A stretch of 64,000 nt of DNA, from contig NZ_CP180191.1 in the NCBI RefSeq assembly GCF_047549485.1, forward strand, positions 3,224,001-3,288,000, read 5' to 3'. This DNA is from Piscinibacterium candidicorallinum. GTDB taxonomy: Bacteria; Pseudomonadota; Gammaproteobacteria; Burkholderiales; Burkholderiaceae_C. A program made the translations under genes and the position numbers. The notes under the pieces are model-generated. The model worked only from the letters and a program-made list of their open reading frames with translations, did not search any database and was not told the origin of the DNA. The number at the start of each line of letters is the position of its first letter. Position 1 is the first letter of the stretch. Shown here piece after piece: positions 46,251-54,868 of this stretch.

Positions 46251-46934
46251 TTACAGCTCGTTGAGCTTGGTGGTGGGGATCATCTTCCAGATGGCGGTGC
46301 TGCCCGAGGCGCTGATGTCGATGCGGTAGATCTCGTCATTGCCCTGGTTGATGGCCGACGCGCCAGTCTGCGGCGGCACACCGATCAGGTGCGAGACGAT
46401 CAGCGGGTTGATGCCGCCATGGCCGACGATGACCACCGTGCCGCGCGGCGTGCGCTCGCGGATGGTCTTCAGGGCTGCTTCGGCACGGCGCGACTGGCTC
46501 TCCAGGGTCTCGCCGCCCTCCATGTCGTCGGTCCAGCTGAAGCGGCGCTTGTTCCAGTCGGCCACGATCGCCGGGTCCTTGTCGTTGGCGCCTTCGAACT
46601 TGCCGAAGAAGCGCTCGCGCAGCTCGTCCATGGCCACGATGCGGGTCTTGCCCTCGAAGACGGCGGCGGTCTGGGCGGCGCGCTGATGCGAGCTGGTGTA
46701 GACCGTGTCGATCTTCACATCGGCCAACAGGCGGCCAAGGTTGGCAGCCTGCTCGCGCCCCGTCGCGTTGAGCGGGTTGTCGGTGCCGCCCTGGATGCGG
46801 CCTTCGCGGTTCCAGTCGGTCTGGCCGTGACGTACCACGTATACGGTGAGCTGGGCATGGGCCGCGGCAGACCACAGCAGGGAAACAGCGACAACGGCCG
46901 CGAGCAGCAGCCCGTGGAGCGGGTGACGGGTCAT
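46251..46934 (-). CDS. Histidine phosphatase family protein
   Basis: A 227-residue exported phosphatase (signal peptide, SAAAHAQ cleavage about residue 27) of the phosphoglycerate-mutase-like branch. Catalytic RHG motif: VYVVRHGQTDWNREGRIQGGTDNPLN, later TSSHQRAAQTA, LRERFFGKFEGAND and the second His in VGHGGINPLIV. Paired with the phytase-like gene downstream, suggesting extracellular or periplasmic phosphate release. Confidence 0.93.
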   Translation of the reverse strand: MTRHPLHGLLLAAVVAVSLLWSAAAHAQLTVYVVRHGQTDWNREGRIQGGTDNPLNATGREQAANLGRLLADVKIDTVYTSSHQRAAQTAAVFEGKTRIVAMDELRERFFGKFEGANDKDPAIVADWNKRRFSWTDDMEGGETLESQSRRAEAALKTIRERTPRGTVVIVGHGGINPLIVSHLIGVPPQTGASAINQGNDEIYRIDISASGSTAIWKMIPTTKLNEL

Positions 46935-47190
46935 GAATAGTCCTTTCAGCGTGCGGTGCGCACCCTGCTGGGTTAGTAGCGCGGTAGGCCGGCGCAGGGG
47001 TGCCCGGCAGCAAGGCCGCCGCCTCGCGCGGATGACGCGCAGACGCCGATGCGGCCCGCTGCGCAGTGTTTGCCTAGTGCATGACGTCGGAGTGACAGGA
47101 CCACGTCGCTGATGTGACGCCGGAGCGCACGCTTACCCGCAGAAACACCGGGCAACGCGACGACGCTGCGGCTTGCGCGCGTGGCGTCGT

Positions 47191-47310
47191 GAACACCACC
47201 GCGAAAGGTCGACGGCGAGGTGGATAAAGAGAACGCCACCACTGTGGGTCAAGGGCACGGTGGATAAAAAGAACGCCACCGCTGCAGGTCGAGAGCACGG
47301 TGGCGCAAAA
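47191..47310 (-). repeat. 40-bp tandem repeat of terminator-like hairpins
   Basis: Three units with an exact 40-bp period (47191-47230, 47231-47270, 47271-47310). On the minus strand each contains GCCACC..GGTGGC-type arms followed by TTCTTTTTATCC. A fourth related hairpin follows at 47315-47340. The array lies in the 629-bp gap between the histidine phosphatase start and the pullulanase stop; no gene is supported in that gap. Confidence 0.85.
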
Positions 47311-47314
47311 GAAA

Positions 47315-47340
47315 ACGCCACCGCGCGTGCGCGGTGGCGT
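47315..47340 (-). terminator. Terminator downstream of the pullulanase gene
   Basis: ACGCCACCGCGC/GCGCGGTGGCGT, 12-bp perfect arms with a 2-nt loop, followed on the minus strand by TTTTCTTTT. It is the hairpin of the array closest to the pullulanase stop, about 220 bp downstream of it. Confidence 0.85.
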
Positions 47341-47563
47341 GAAGCCAGGACCGGTTGTACGGGCGGGTAGCCCCATGTCACCCCCAAGGGGATCGTTGGT
47401 GACGCCGAACCTGGAAAGACCCTCGTTTCCCCGTTGATCTGTGCGGCCTCTGTGGCGCGCTGCGCTCGGGCGCCTGTGTTCAGCGCCTCGCCTGCGCAGC
47501 CTGCCGGACCGGCTCTCTTCCTCCCTCGTTGTCCTGTCTGATCCGTCTGCTGAGTCTGCCGGC

Positions 47564-50500
47564 TTACTGCACGAACACGGCCACCGTGCGGCCGGGCACG
47601 GTGAATGTGCCGGTGCCGGACGTGAAGGTGGCTGTCTTCACACGCGCATCCGCACCGGCCGCCTGCACTGGATGCAGCGCGAGCGCACGGCCCTGCGCTG
47701 CCGCATGGCTGAAGCTGCTGGCGTTCTTGTTGGCGTTGATGAGCACGTAGACGGCCTGGTACTTGGCATCGCCACAGTTGCCGCCGCCCGCCTTGCTGCC
47801 GGCAATCCGCATGACCACGAGGCCCGTCTGCGAGGCGCTGCCCTGGTCCGGGAAGCTGACGCAGGCCTTCACGTCAGTACCGGTGCCCAGGCGGAACATG
47901 CTGGTGTCCTTGCGGACCTTGAGCAGATCGATGAAGGCGTCACGCGCGGCGGCGATCTCTGCGCCGCTGGGCTTGATGGCGGTGTTGGCCAGATAGGTGC
48001 CGATCAGGGTCCAGTTGTCCTGGTTCTTCTCGGCGCTGGGCAGGCCCATCTCGCCCCAGTAGTTGGTGCTGGCGGTCCAGTCGATGCGGTTGAACCAGTC
48101 GCCGGCGTTGTAGCTGTCGCGGTCCATGCTCTTGCTGCGCAGCAGCTCGTCACCGGCATGGATGAACGGAATGCCCTGGCCCATCAGCACCGTGCCCAGC
48201 GCCACCACCTGCGCCCGCGCACGTTCTGCGGCGGTGGTGGCCGTGGGGTGCTTGAACTGGGACATGTCCCAGAGCGTCTCGCCATCATGCACGCCGGCGT
48301 AGTTGATGACCTCGATGGGGTCCTGCGTGAAGCCGGCCTGCTGGCCGCCGTAGTCGTAGTCGCGCGCGAGCTTCCCGTTGAGTGTGAAGTCCCGCACGCT
48401 GCCCGCCAGACCGAGGCGGATGATGTCCTGCCAGTAGGCGGCGTTGGCGGCATCGCAGGTGGCGCTGGCATTCACGTCATAGCACTGGCCGCTGGCAAAG
48501 CCCTGGTTGCGCACCATCGCCGTGCCGGTATCGAAGGGGCCGCCGCCGCGAATGGCGTCGCGGATGCGGTCGCTGAAGCTGCCCACGCCCGTACCGGCCA
48601 GGTTGGCCTGGCGTGCCTGATCGAACAGACGGTCATTGACCACTTCACCGAAGTTCCAGGCCTCACCGTAGTAGTACAGATTGCGGCCGGCCGCAGCGTT
48701 CACCACCTGCTGAAGGCGGACGATGCCGCTCTTCGGGTGATGACCCATGATGTCGAAGCGGAAGCCGTCGATCTTGTAGTCACGCGCCCAGATGACTGCG
48801 GTGTCGATCATCAGCTTTTCCATCATCATGAACTCGGGCGCGGTGTTCTCGCAGCAGGTGGAGTTCTCGATGTAGCCGTCGCCGTTGAGGCGGTAGTAGT
48901 AGCCGGGCACGATGCGGTCCAGGAAGCTGCCGGCGGTGTGGTTGTAGACCACGTCCATCACCACGCGCAGACCGGCGGCATGCAGGCCCTGCACCATGGC
49001 GCGGAACTCGCGTACGCGCACGGTGCCGTCGGCGGCGTTGCTGGCGTAGCTACCCTCGGGCGCGGCGTAGCTGCGCGGGTCATAGCCCCAGTTGAAGCAG
49101 TCGGCGTCCTTGGCAGCGGCCACGGCGGCCTGCGGGCCGGTGTCGGTGGCGGATGTGGCTGCAGGAATGGTGGGCGTCGTACAGCCGCTCTCATTGACGC
49201 TGGAGATGTCATTGAGCGGAAGCAGATGCACATGGGACAGCCCCGCCTGCGCCAGACGGCGCAGATGCTGCATGCCGTTACTGCCACTTTCGGTGAAGGC
49301 CAGGTACTTGCCGCGGTTGGCGGCGCTCACGGTGCTGTCATTGGCAGAGAAATCGCGCGCGTGCAGCTCATAGAGCACGACATCGGCGTTACTGCCCAGC
49401 GGCGGGATCGCATGGGCGTCCCAGCCCGTCGGCTTGAAGGCGGCCGCAGAAATGTCTGCCACCATCGCAGCGCGCGAGTTGGCATTGAGCGTGAGCGCAT
49501 AGGGGTCGACGACCTCGCTGGTGACCACCGCCTTGCTGCGCCAGTCCCAGGCGCGCACGTTGTAGGTGTAGTAGGCGCTGTTGGTCAGGGCCTTGTCGCC
49601 AGTGAGGCTCCACACGCCGGTGGCTGCATCCAGGGTCATGGCGGTAGTGGCGCCGCCCGCGATCTTCAGCTCCACTGCCTGTGCAGTGGGCGCCCACAAT
49701 CGGAAGGTGGGCGTACCGTCCCCGGCAAAGCTCACGCCGAGCGTCTGATTTGCCGCCGCGGCATAGGCCTCGTCGAGCACGCCCTGGATCTGCAGGTGCG
49801 TCGCCTCGGCAGGTGTCGTGCCGGCAAAGCGCACCGCCACCAGCTGGCCCTTCATGAGCGTCTTGATCTGATCACGCGCCGCCTGCGGCACGCTGAGCGG
49901 CAGACCTGCGGCCTTGGCGCGGAACTTCGTCTGCAGATCAGCCGGCAGGGTGCCGGGCGTCAGATCGAAGCTGAGATCTGCCCCCACCACACCGCTGGCC
50001 CGCACCTCGATGCCGCCGTTGGCTGCGTAATAGAGCTTGTAGCTGTTGCCGCTGGCGGTCTGGTTGGGCCAGACCATCGTGCCCGCAGCCAGCCACACGG
50101 CGCGCGCGTGGGCCATGGCCAGCGAGGTGGTGGCATCCAGGCTGGTGAACACGCGGCAGTCGCCCTGCTTGAGCCAGATCTCCTGGCCGATCGTGGCGAT
50201 GTTGGCGCTGAAGGTGATGGCGCGGTCGCAGTCCGGATCCTTGTCCGCGGTGGTCGCGCTGGTGGGCTTGTTGAGAACGAAGTCCATCTTGCCCTTGGTG
50301 GGGTCGATGGTGATGTCCACGTACCTGCCGTAGCTATCGGTCTGGTCAAACTCCCAGCGCGGGCTGCCCGGCCAGCCGGCCGAGGGCGTGGTCGGGCCGT
50401 TCCATGAATACACACCCCAGCCGGTGTAGGTGTTGTCGGTGCGCTGGTAGTGCACGCGCATCAGGTTCGGCCCGATGTTGGCCGGCGGCGGGGGCGGAGG

Positions 50501-50719
50501 AGGTGGCGGGGGCGGCGGGGGTGGCGAGGGTGTGGGTGCGGGCGCGGATGAACCGCCACCACCGCCGCCGCCACAGGCCGTCAGACCGCCCAGCCCGACC
50601 ACCAGCAGACTGGCCACCACCGCAGCACGTGCGGCACTGCCGGCCAGATGCCAGGACGAACGCATTCCCTCCGGTGCCGGCGCTGCAGTAGCGGCCGGCC
50701 CACCCACGAGCCTGTCCAT
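47564..50719 (-). CDS. pulA: Pullulanase-type alpha-1,6-glucosidase, lipoprotein
   Basis: A 1051-residue cell-envelope enzyme that hydrolyses alpha-1,6 links in pullulan or branched dextrins. Lipobox LTAC (Cys49), a 14-proline run, a starch-binding CBM41-like domain (LMRVHYQRTDNTYTGWGVYSWNG), a CBM48-like region (FAGDGTPTFRLWAPTAQAVELKI), then the GH13 barrel: DVVLYELHARDFSANDSTV, MDVVYNHT, IDGFRFDIMGHH (nucleophile Asp), LYYYGEAWNF (acid Glu), NYAGVHDGETLWDM. Start 50719 has GGAGGAG at good spacing; ATG 50665 does not. Upstream TAAAACTACA repeats may regulate it. Confidence 0.95.
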   Translation of the reverse strand: MDRLVGGPAATAAPAPEGMRSSWHLAGSAARAAVVASLLVVGLGGLTACGGGGGGGSSAPAPTPSPPPPPPPPPPPPPPANIGPNLMRVHYQRTDNTYTGWGVYSWNGPTTPSAGWPGSPRWEFDQTDSYGRYVDITIDPTKGKMDFVLNKPTSATTADKDPDCDRAITFSANIATIGQEIWLKQGDCRVFTSLDATTSLAMAHARAVWLAAGTMVWPNQTASGNSYKLYYAANGGIEVRASGVVGADLSFDLTPGTLPADLQTKFRAKAAGLPLSVPQAARDQIKTLMKGQLVAVRFAGTTPAEATHLQIQGVLDEAYAAAANQTLGVSFAGDGTPTFRLWAPTAQAVELKIAGGATTAMTLDAATGVWSLTGDKALTNSAYYTYNVRAWDWRSKAVVTSEVVDPYALTLNANSRAAMVADISAAAFKPTGWDAHAIPPLGSNADVVLYELHARDFSANDSTVSAANRGKYLAFTESGSNGMQHLRRLAQAGLSHVHLLPLNDISSVNESGCTTPTIPAATSATDTGPQAAVAAAKDADCFNWGYDPRSYAAPEGSYASNAADGTVRVREFRAMVQGLHAAGLRVVMDVVYNHTAGSFLDRIVPGYYYRLNGDGYIENSTCCENTAPEFMMMEKLMIDTAVIWARDYKIDGFRFDIMGHHPKSGIVRLQQVVNAAAGRNLYYYGEAWNFGEVVNDRLFDQARQANLAGTGVGSFSDRIRDAIRGGGPFDTGTAMVRNQGFASGQCYDVNASATCDAANAAYWQDIIRLGLAGSVRDFTLNGKLARDYDYGGQQAGFTQDPIEVINYAGVHDGETLWDMSQFKHPTATTAAERARAQVVALGTVLMGQGIPFIHAGDELLRSKSMDRDSYNAGDWFNRIDWTASTNYWGEMGLPSAEKNQDNWTLIGTYLANTAIKPSGAEIAAARDAFIDLLKVRKDTSMFRLGTGTDVKACVSFPDQGSASQTGLVVMRIAGSKAGGGNCGDAKYQAVYVLINANKNASSFSHAAAQGRALALHPVQAAGADARVKTATFTSGTGTFTVPGRTVAVFVQ

Positions 50720-50828
50720 GCTGTCTCCTCCGTCACCACGGTTCGGGCGCTGCAGCCCGCCAGGTGCGACTTTCTTGTATGCGTCGCGGACAATGGGCCT
50801 CGCGACATTGCGGCGGATACTAGTGAAG

Positions 50829-50916
50829 TAAAACTACACGGTCAACGACAAAACGAGGGTTTCAGGGGCGTGATCGATCTCGAAACGTCGAACTAAAACT
50901 ACATTTTCGGGTGTAG
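50829..50916 (-). promoter_or_regulatory. Candidate operator repeats upstream of pulA
   Basis: Two direct copies of TAAAACTACA at 50829-50838 and 50894-50903, 65 bp apart (about six helical turns). The second is half of an inverted repeat, CTACA-N8-TGTAG (50899-50916). They lie 110-200 bp upstream of the pulA start in a 438-bp divergent region shared with the DUF1161 gene. The regulator is unknown; no maltose regulator gene is in the window. Confidence 0.5.
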
Positions 50917-51157
50917 CGTCAGGTGAGTCTTGGCAATCGCCATACCGCTGTGCGGTGATGGCGCCCTGGTCGACGCGCGTGTCGCGACTCAGCGGGTGGC
51001 CGCGCGCCCTCGACACGGTATGTCGGCCCCTTCGGGCTTCGGTGCTGTTGATGAGCGCGCCGAATCGGCAGTCGGCTCGAAGCGTCCCGCGTTTGCGCGA
51101 GCCGCGTCAGCGCAGGGCGCTGCATACACTCGACCGGTACCCGCCACGGAGGCACAC

Positions 51158-51379
51158 ATGAAACACATCGCCCTGCTCATCGCCGCACTGACCCTCGCGC
51201 CCCAGGTGCTGGCCAAGCCCTGCGAGGAACTCAAGACCGAAATCGCCGCCAAGCTCGACGCCAAGGGCGTGAAGAACTACACGCTCGAGGTCGTCCCGGC
51301 CGATCAGGCGGGCGACAAGAAGGTCGTGGGCAGCTGCGAGGGGGGAAAGAAGAAGATCGTCTACGCGAAGAAGGCGTAG
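51158..51379 (+). CDS. DUF1161 small exported protein
   Basis: A 73-residue protein with a signal peptide (LLIAALTLAPQVLAK) and the DUF1161 core KPCEELKTEIAAKLDAKGVKNYTLEVV..KVVGSCEGGKKKIVY with two Cys that could pair in the periplasm. The ATG at 51158 has GGAGG 6 bases upstream. Its function is unknown. It ends 12 bp before the converging livF stop. Confidence 0.85.
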   Translation: MKHIALLIAALTLAPQVLAKPCEELKTEIAAKLDAKGVKNYTLEVVPADQAGDKKVVGSCEGGKKKIVYAKKA

Positions 51380-51390
51380 TTCAGGCGCCT

Positions 51391-52131
51391 TCAGACACCG
51401 AGCAGGCGCTCCAGCGCATCCGTATTCCGCGCCAGCTCGGCCGAGCGCCCTTCAAGCGCCACCCGCCCCTTCTCCAGCACCAGCGCCCGATCGGTGTGCG
51501 CCAGCACGGCGCGGGCGTTGCGGTCCACGATCAGGATCGCCAGGCCGCTTTCGCGGATTAGGCTGACGATCTGCCAGATCTCGCGCACCACGAGGGGCGC
51601 CAAGCCTTCGGTGGCTTCGTCGAGCAGCAGCACGCGCGGGTGGGTCATCAGTGCGCGGCCGATCGCGAGCATCTGCTGCTCGCCGCCGGAGAGCTGACCG
51701 CCGACATGGCTGATGCGTTCGGCAAGGCGCGGAAACGTGGCCAGCGTCTTGTCCAGGGTCCAGACGCTTTCGCCCTGCGCGGGCGCTCGCGCCGCCATGA
51801 GCAGGTTCTCGCGCACGGAAAGATTGGCGAATATGCCCCGCCCTTCAGGCACATAGCCCAGACCGAGGCGCGCAATGCGCTCGGGGCGCGCGGCGCTGAT
51901 GTCCTGCCCCCCGAGGCGAATGACACCGCGCTGCTGACGCAGCAGGCCCATGAGCGCCTTCATGAGCGTGGTCTTGCCCATGCCGTTGCGCCCCAATAGA
52001 CCCACGCTCTCACCAGCAGCCAGCTGGAAGCTCACGCCCTGCAGCACATCGCCGCTGCCGTAGCCGGCATGCAGGTCCTGCACCTCGAGCAGCGCGAGTT
52101 TGGCGCCTTGGGCGGCGTGATCAGGCGTCAT
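51391..52131 (-). CDS. livF: Branched-chain-type ABC transporter ATPase (LivF-like)
   Basis: A 246-residue ABC ATPase. Walker A GRNGMGKTT, signature LSGGEQQMLAIGRAL, Walker B VLLLDEATEGLAP, switch region VDRNARAVLAHTDRALVLEKG. It overlaps the stop of the upstream LivM-LivG fusion by 11 bp. Last gene of the importer operon livK-desulfurase-livH-livMG-livF. Confidence 0.93.
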   Translation of the reverse strand: MTPDHAAQGAKLALLEVQDLHAGYGSGDVLQGVSFQLAAGESVGLLGRNGMGKTTLMKALMGLLRQQRGVIRLGGQDISAARPERIARLGLGYVPEGRGIFANLSVRENLLMAARAPAQGESVWTLDKTLATFPRLAERISHVGGQLSGGEQQMLAIGRALMTHPRVLLLDEATEGLAPLVVREIWQIVSLIRESGLAILIVDRNARAVLAHTDRALVLEKGRVALEGRSAELARNTDALERLLGV

Positions 52132-53938
52132 GGAAGTCCTCGCCCAGGTAGGCGCGCTGCACTTCAGGATGCGCGCGGATGGCGGCGGGCGTGTCGCTGG
52201 CAATCACGCGGCCCTCGACCATGACGGTGATGCGGTCGGCAATGCGGAACACGGCGTCCATGTCGTGCTCGATCAGCAGGATGGCGTGGTTGGGCTTGAG
52301 CGAGCGCAGCAGCGCGAGCATGCGCTCGGTTTCCTCGGCGCCCATACCGGCGAGAGGTTCATCAAGCAATAGCACCTGCGGTGCAGTGGCCAGGCACATG
52401 GCGATCTCAAGCTGCCGGCGCTGGCCGTGGGAGATGCTGCTGGCCGTGCGCTGCGCCACCTCGCTCAAGCCCACCTGCGCGATGCAGGTGTGCGCGCGCG
52501 CGAGCAGTGCGGCGTCCTGCATGGCGGCCGCGCCGATGCGCCAGGGCGCCGGATCTGCGGCCTGCGCGGCCAGGCGGACGTTTTCCAGCACGGTGAAGTC
52601 GGCGAAGACGGTGCTGCGCTGATAGGTGCGGCCCAGGCCGGCGCGCGCGCGTTGCGGCTGCGCGATGCGCGTGACATCCGTCCCAAGCAGTTCGACCCGG
52701 CCATCGCTGGGCGGCAGCTCGCCTGCGAGCACGTTCACCAGCGTGGACTTGCCGGCGCCATTGGTGCCGATGACGGCGTGCACTTCGCCGCGCTTGAGTT
52801 CGAGCGAGACATCGCTCACCGCCACCAGTCCGCCGAAGCGGCGGGTGATGCCTTGGGCGCGCAGCAGCGTGGCGTCCATCGACGGGGCTTTCCGCTTGTC
52901 TGGCGCGGCTTTCCAGCCACTTTGCCCTGAAGAAGCGCTTGAATGCTCGATCTGTGCTTCATTGTCCGGGCCTGGAGCGGGCGCAAGCCGGTCCAGCAGC
53001 CCCGCCAGCCCCTTGGGCATCAAGGCCACGCAGGCAATGACCGTGGCGCCCATCCAGAGCTGCCAGTGCTTGCTGGCCTCGCCAATCAGCGCCTGGGACT
53101 GGAACGCGTCCTTGAGCAGCAGATAGGCCGCTGCGCCCAGCACGGCACCGCGCAGGCTGCCTAGGCCGCCGAGGATCAGCATCACCAGCACCGTGCCGCT
53201 GGTGTGCCAGCCGAGCATCTCGGGGTTCACGTAAGCGTCCTTCACGGCCCAGAGAAATCCCGCCAGCCCGGCGACTGCGGCAGACAACACGTAGGCCGCC
53301 AGCTTGTACGCAAAGGTGTTGAAGCCCAGGGCACGCATGCGCTGCTCGCTGGCCTTGATGCCGGCCAGGGCGCGGCCGAAGCGGCTGCGATTGACCAGCG
53401 CCAGCCCCACCAGCACGGCCACCAGCAGCGCAAAGCAAAAGCCGTAGAACACCGGCGCACGATCCAAGTCCAGCGCACCCGTTGCGGGCTTGAGGTTCAT
53501 GTAGATGCCGTCCGTGCCACCGCCCAGGGGCGTGTCATGGAACAGGTAGTAGGCCATCTGCGCAAAGGCCAGCGTGACCATGATGAAGTACACGCCCTGG
53601 GTACGCAGGGCCAGCGCCCCGGTGACAAGCGCAAAGCCGGCAGCGGCCAGCACAGCCAGCGGCAGCAGCACGATCAACGCACCCGGCGCATCGGCAGGCG
53701 AAGCCAGCACGGCCACATAGGCCGCAATGCCGAAGAAGGCCGCGTGCCCCAGACTCACCAGCCCCGTTCGGCCCACCAGCAGATCCAGCCCCGCCACGAA
53801 GATGGCGTAGATCATGACTTTCACGGCGAGGTCCGTGCCGTAGCGGCCGAACACAAAGGGCACGATGGCGAGCAGCACGAGCGCGATCAGCAGCGGCGCG
53901 GCGCGCAGGATTGTTTGAAGCGTGAAGCCGCGCTTCAC
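52121..53938 (-). CDS. LivM-type permease fused to LivG-type ATPase
   Basis: A single 605-residue frame joins two normally separate proteins. Residues 1-329 are a LivM-like permease (SLGHAAFFGIAAYVAVLAS, GVYFIMVTLAFAQMAYYLF, GGLGSLRGAVLGAAAYLLL, LMPKGLAGLLDRL). Residues 330-351 are encoded by REP-like copy R4. From Met354 on is a LivG ATPase: VIGTNGAGKSTLVN, SISHGQRRQLEIAM, VLLLDEPLAGMGAEE. No stop codon intervenes. The ATG of the ATPase at 52879 might also be used separately. The GTG start at 53938 overlaps the livH stop (GTGA), so translation is coupled. Confidence 0.92.
   Translation of the reverse strand: MKRGFTLQTILRAAPLLIALVLLAIVPFVFGRYGTDLAVKVMIYAIFVAGLDLLVGRTGLVSLGHAAFFGIAAYVAVLASPADAPGALIVLLPLAVLAAAGFALVTGALALRTQGVYFIMVTLAFAQMAYYLFHDTPLGGGTDGIYMNLKPATGALDLDRAPVFYGFCFALLVAVLVGLALVNRSRFGRALAGIKASEQRMRALGFNTFAYKLAAYVLSAAVAGLAGFLWAVKDAYVNPEMLGWHTSGTVLVMLILGGLGSLRGAVLGAAAYLLLKDAFQSQALIGEASKHWQLWMGATVIACVALMPKGLAGLLDRLAPAPGPDNEAQIEHSSASSGQSGWKAAPDKRKAPSMDATLLRAQGITRRFGGLVAVSDVSLELKRGEVHAVIGTNGAGKSTLVNVLAGELPPSDGRVELLGTDVTRIAQPQRARAGLGRTYQRSTVFADFTVLENVRLAAQAADPAPWRIGAAAMQDAALLARAHTCIAQVGLSEVAQRTASSISHGQRRQLEIAMCLATAPQVLLLDEPLAGMGAEETERMLALLRSLKPNHAILLIEHDMDAVFRIADRITVMVEGRVIASDTPAAIRAHPEVQRAYLGEDFHDA
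52888..52953 (+). repeat. REP-like element copy R4, inside a coding frame
   Basis: Core TTTCCGCTTGTCTGG (52889-52903) to TGAATGCTCGATCT (52940-52953), the same 65-bp distance as copy R3. On the minus strand it is read in frame as 22 codons between the permease and ATPase domains. It includes GCGGAAAG upstream of the ATPase ATG, which could serve as an internal ribosome-binding site. Confidence 0.88.
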
Positions 53939-54849
53939 TTCCCTGCCCCGCCCATGCTGCTGCCAAACAGCCCCTGCGGCTTGATGAGCAGCACGGCTGC
54001 CATCAACACATATACGAGCACGCCGGCCGCCTGCGGCAGCAGCACCTTGCCAAAGGTGTCGACGAAGCCGATGAGCAGCGCTGCGACGAGTGCGCCCTTC
54101 ACCGAGCCAATGCCGCCGATCACCACCACCACAAAGCTGATGATCAGGATCTGCTGGCCCATGCCGGGAAAGGCCGTGGTCACGGGCGCGGCGACCATGC
54201 CGGCCAGCGCCGCCAGCGCCACGCCGGCCGCAAACACCAGGCGATAGAGCAGACGAATATCCACGCCGAGCGCGGCCACCATCTCGCGGTTCATGCTGCC
54301 CGCGCGGATCTGCATGCCCAGCCGCGTGCGCGTGAAGACCCAGGCCAGCCCGAGCACCGCCGCCAGGCACACGGCGCTGATGAACAGGCGATACACGGGG
54401 TAGCTCAGCACTTCGGTCAGCGCCACGCTGCCGGCGAGAAACGCCGGCGCCGGCACGCTGTAGACGTCATCACCGATCAGCAGGGAGCGCAGCTCCTCGA
54501 ACACGAGGATCAGCCCGTAGGTCATCAGCACCTGCTGCAGGTACTCGCGCTCGTACAGGAAGCTGAAAAAGGCCCATTCCAGCAGCAGGCCGATGAGCAC
54601 GGCGATCACAAGGCCGATGGCCAGCACCGTGAAGAAGCCGCCACCGAAGGACGAAGTGAACCAGTGCGCATTCACCCAGGGCGCCAGGCCATAGGCCAGG
54701 TAGGCGCCCATCATGTAGAAGCTGCCGTGGGCAAGGTTGATCACGCCCATGATGCCGAAGATCAGCGTCAGCCCCGCAGCCACCAGGAACAGCAGCAGGC
54801 CGTACTGCACGGCATTGAGGCACTGGATCAGGAAGGACGCGAGGTCCAT
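53935..54849 (-). CDS. livH: Branched-chain-type ABC transporter permease (LivH-like)
   Basis: A 304-residue integral membrane permease: QYGLLLFLVAAGLTLIFGIMGVINLAHGSFYMMGAYLAYG, VLMTYGLILVFEELRSLL, TRLGMQIRAGSMNREMVAALGVDIRLLYRLVFAAGVALAALAGMVAAP, VVVIGGIGSVKGALVAALLIGFVDTFGKVLLP. About 8 transmembrane helices. The stop overlaps the start of the permease-ATPase fusion. Substrate class is inferred from homology only. Confidence 0.94.
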   Translation of the reverse strand: MDLASFLIQCLNAVQYGLLLFLVAAGLTLIFGIMGVINLAHGSFYMMGAYLAYGLAPWVNAHWFTSSFGGGFFTVLAIGLVIAVLIGLLLEWAFFSFLYEREYLQQVLMTYGLILVFEELRSLLIGDDVYSVPAPAFLAGSVALTEVLSYPVYRLFISAVCLAAVLGLAWVFTRTRLGMQIRAGSMNREMVAALGVDIRLLYRLVFAAGVALAALAGMVAAPVTTAFPGMGQQILIISFVVVVIGGIGSVKGALVAALLIGFVDTFGKVLLPQAAGVLVYVLMAAVLLIKPQGLFGSSMGGAGK

Positions 54850-54868
54850 GTTGGTAGCGACCTCAGGT

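Noticed and set aside
47191..47340. Possible CRISPR array
   Set aside because: Units are contiguous 40-bp repeats with no unique spacers, no cas genes, and each unit is itself a hairpin with a T-rich tail.
47074..47376. Open frames through the 40-bp repeat
   Set aside because: Translate the repeats in every frame, lack ribosome-binding sites and resemble no protein.
47441..50407. Long open frame of 988 codons on the + strand
   Set aside because: Antisense to pullulanase; high-GC codon bias creates long shadow frames. Composition (His/Val/Ala/Gly-rich) is artefactual and pulA has full catalytic motifs.
53939..54370. N-terminal extension of the permease-ATPase fusion
   Set aside because: It overlaps livH in another frame; the permease begins at GTG 53938 with a normal hydrophobic start and GTGA coupling.
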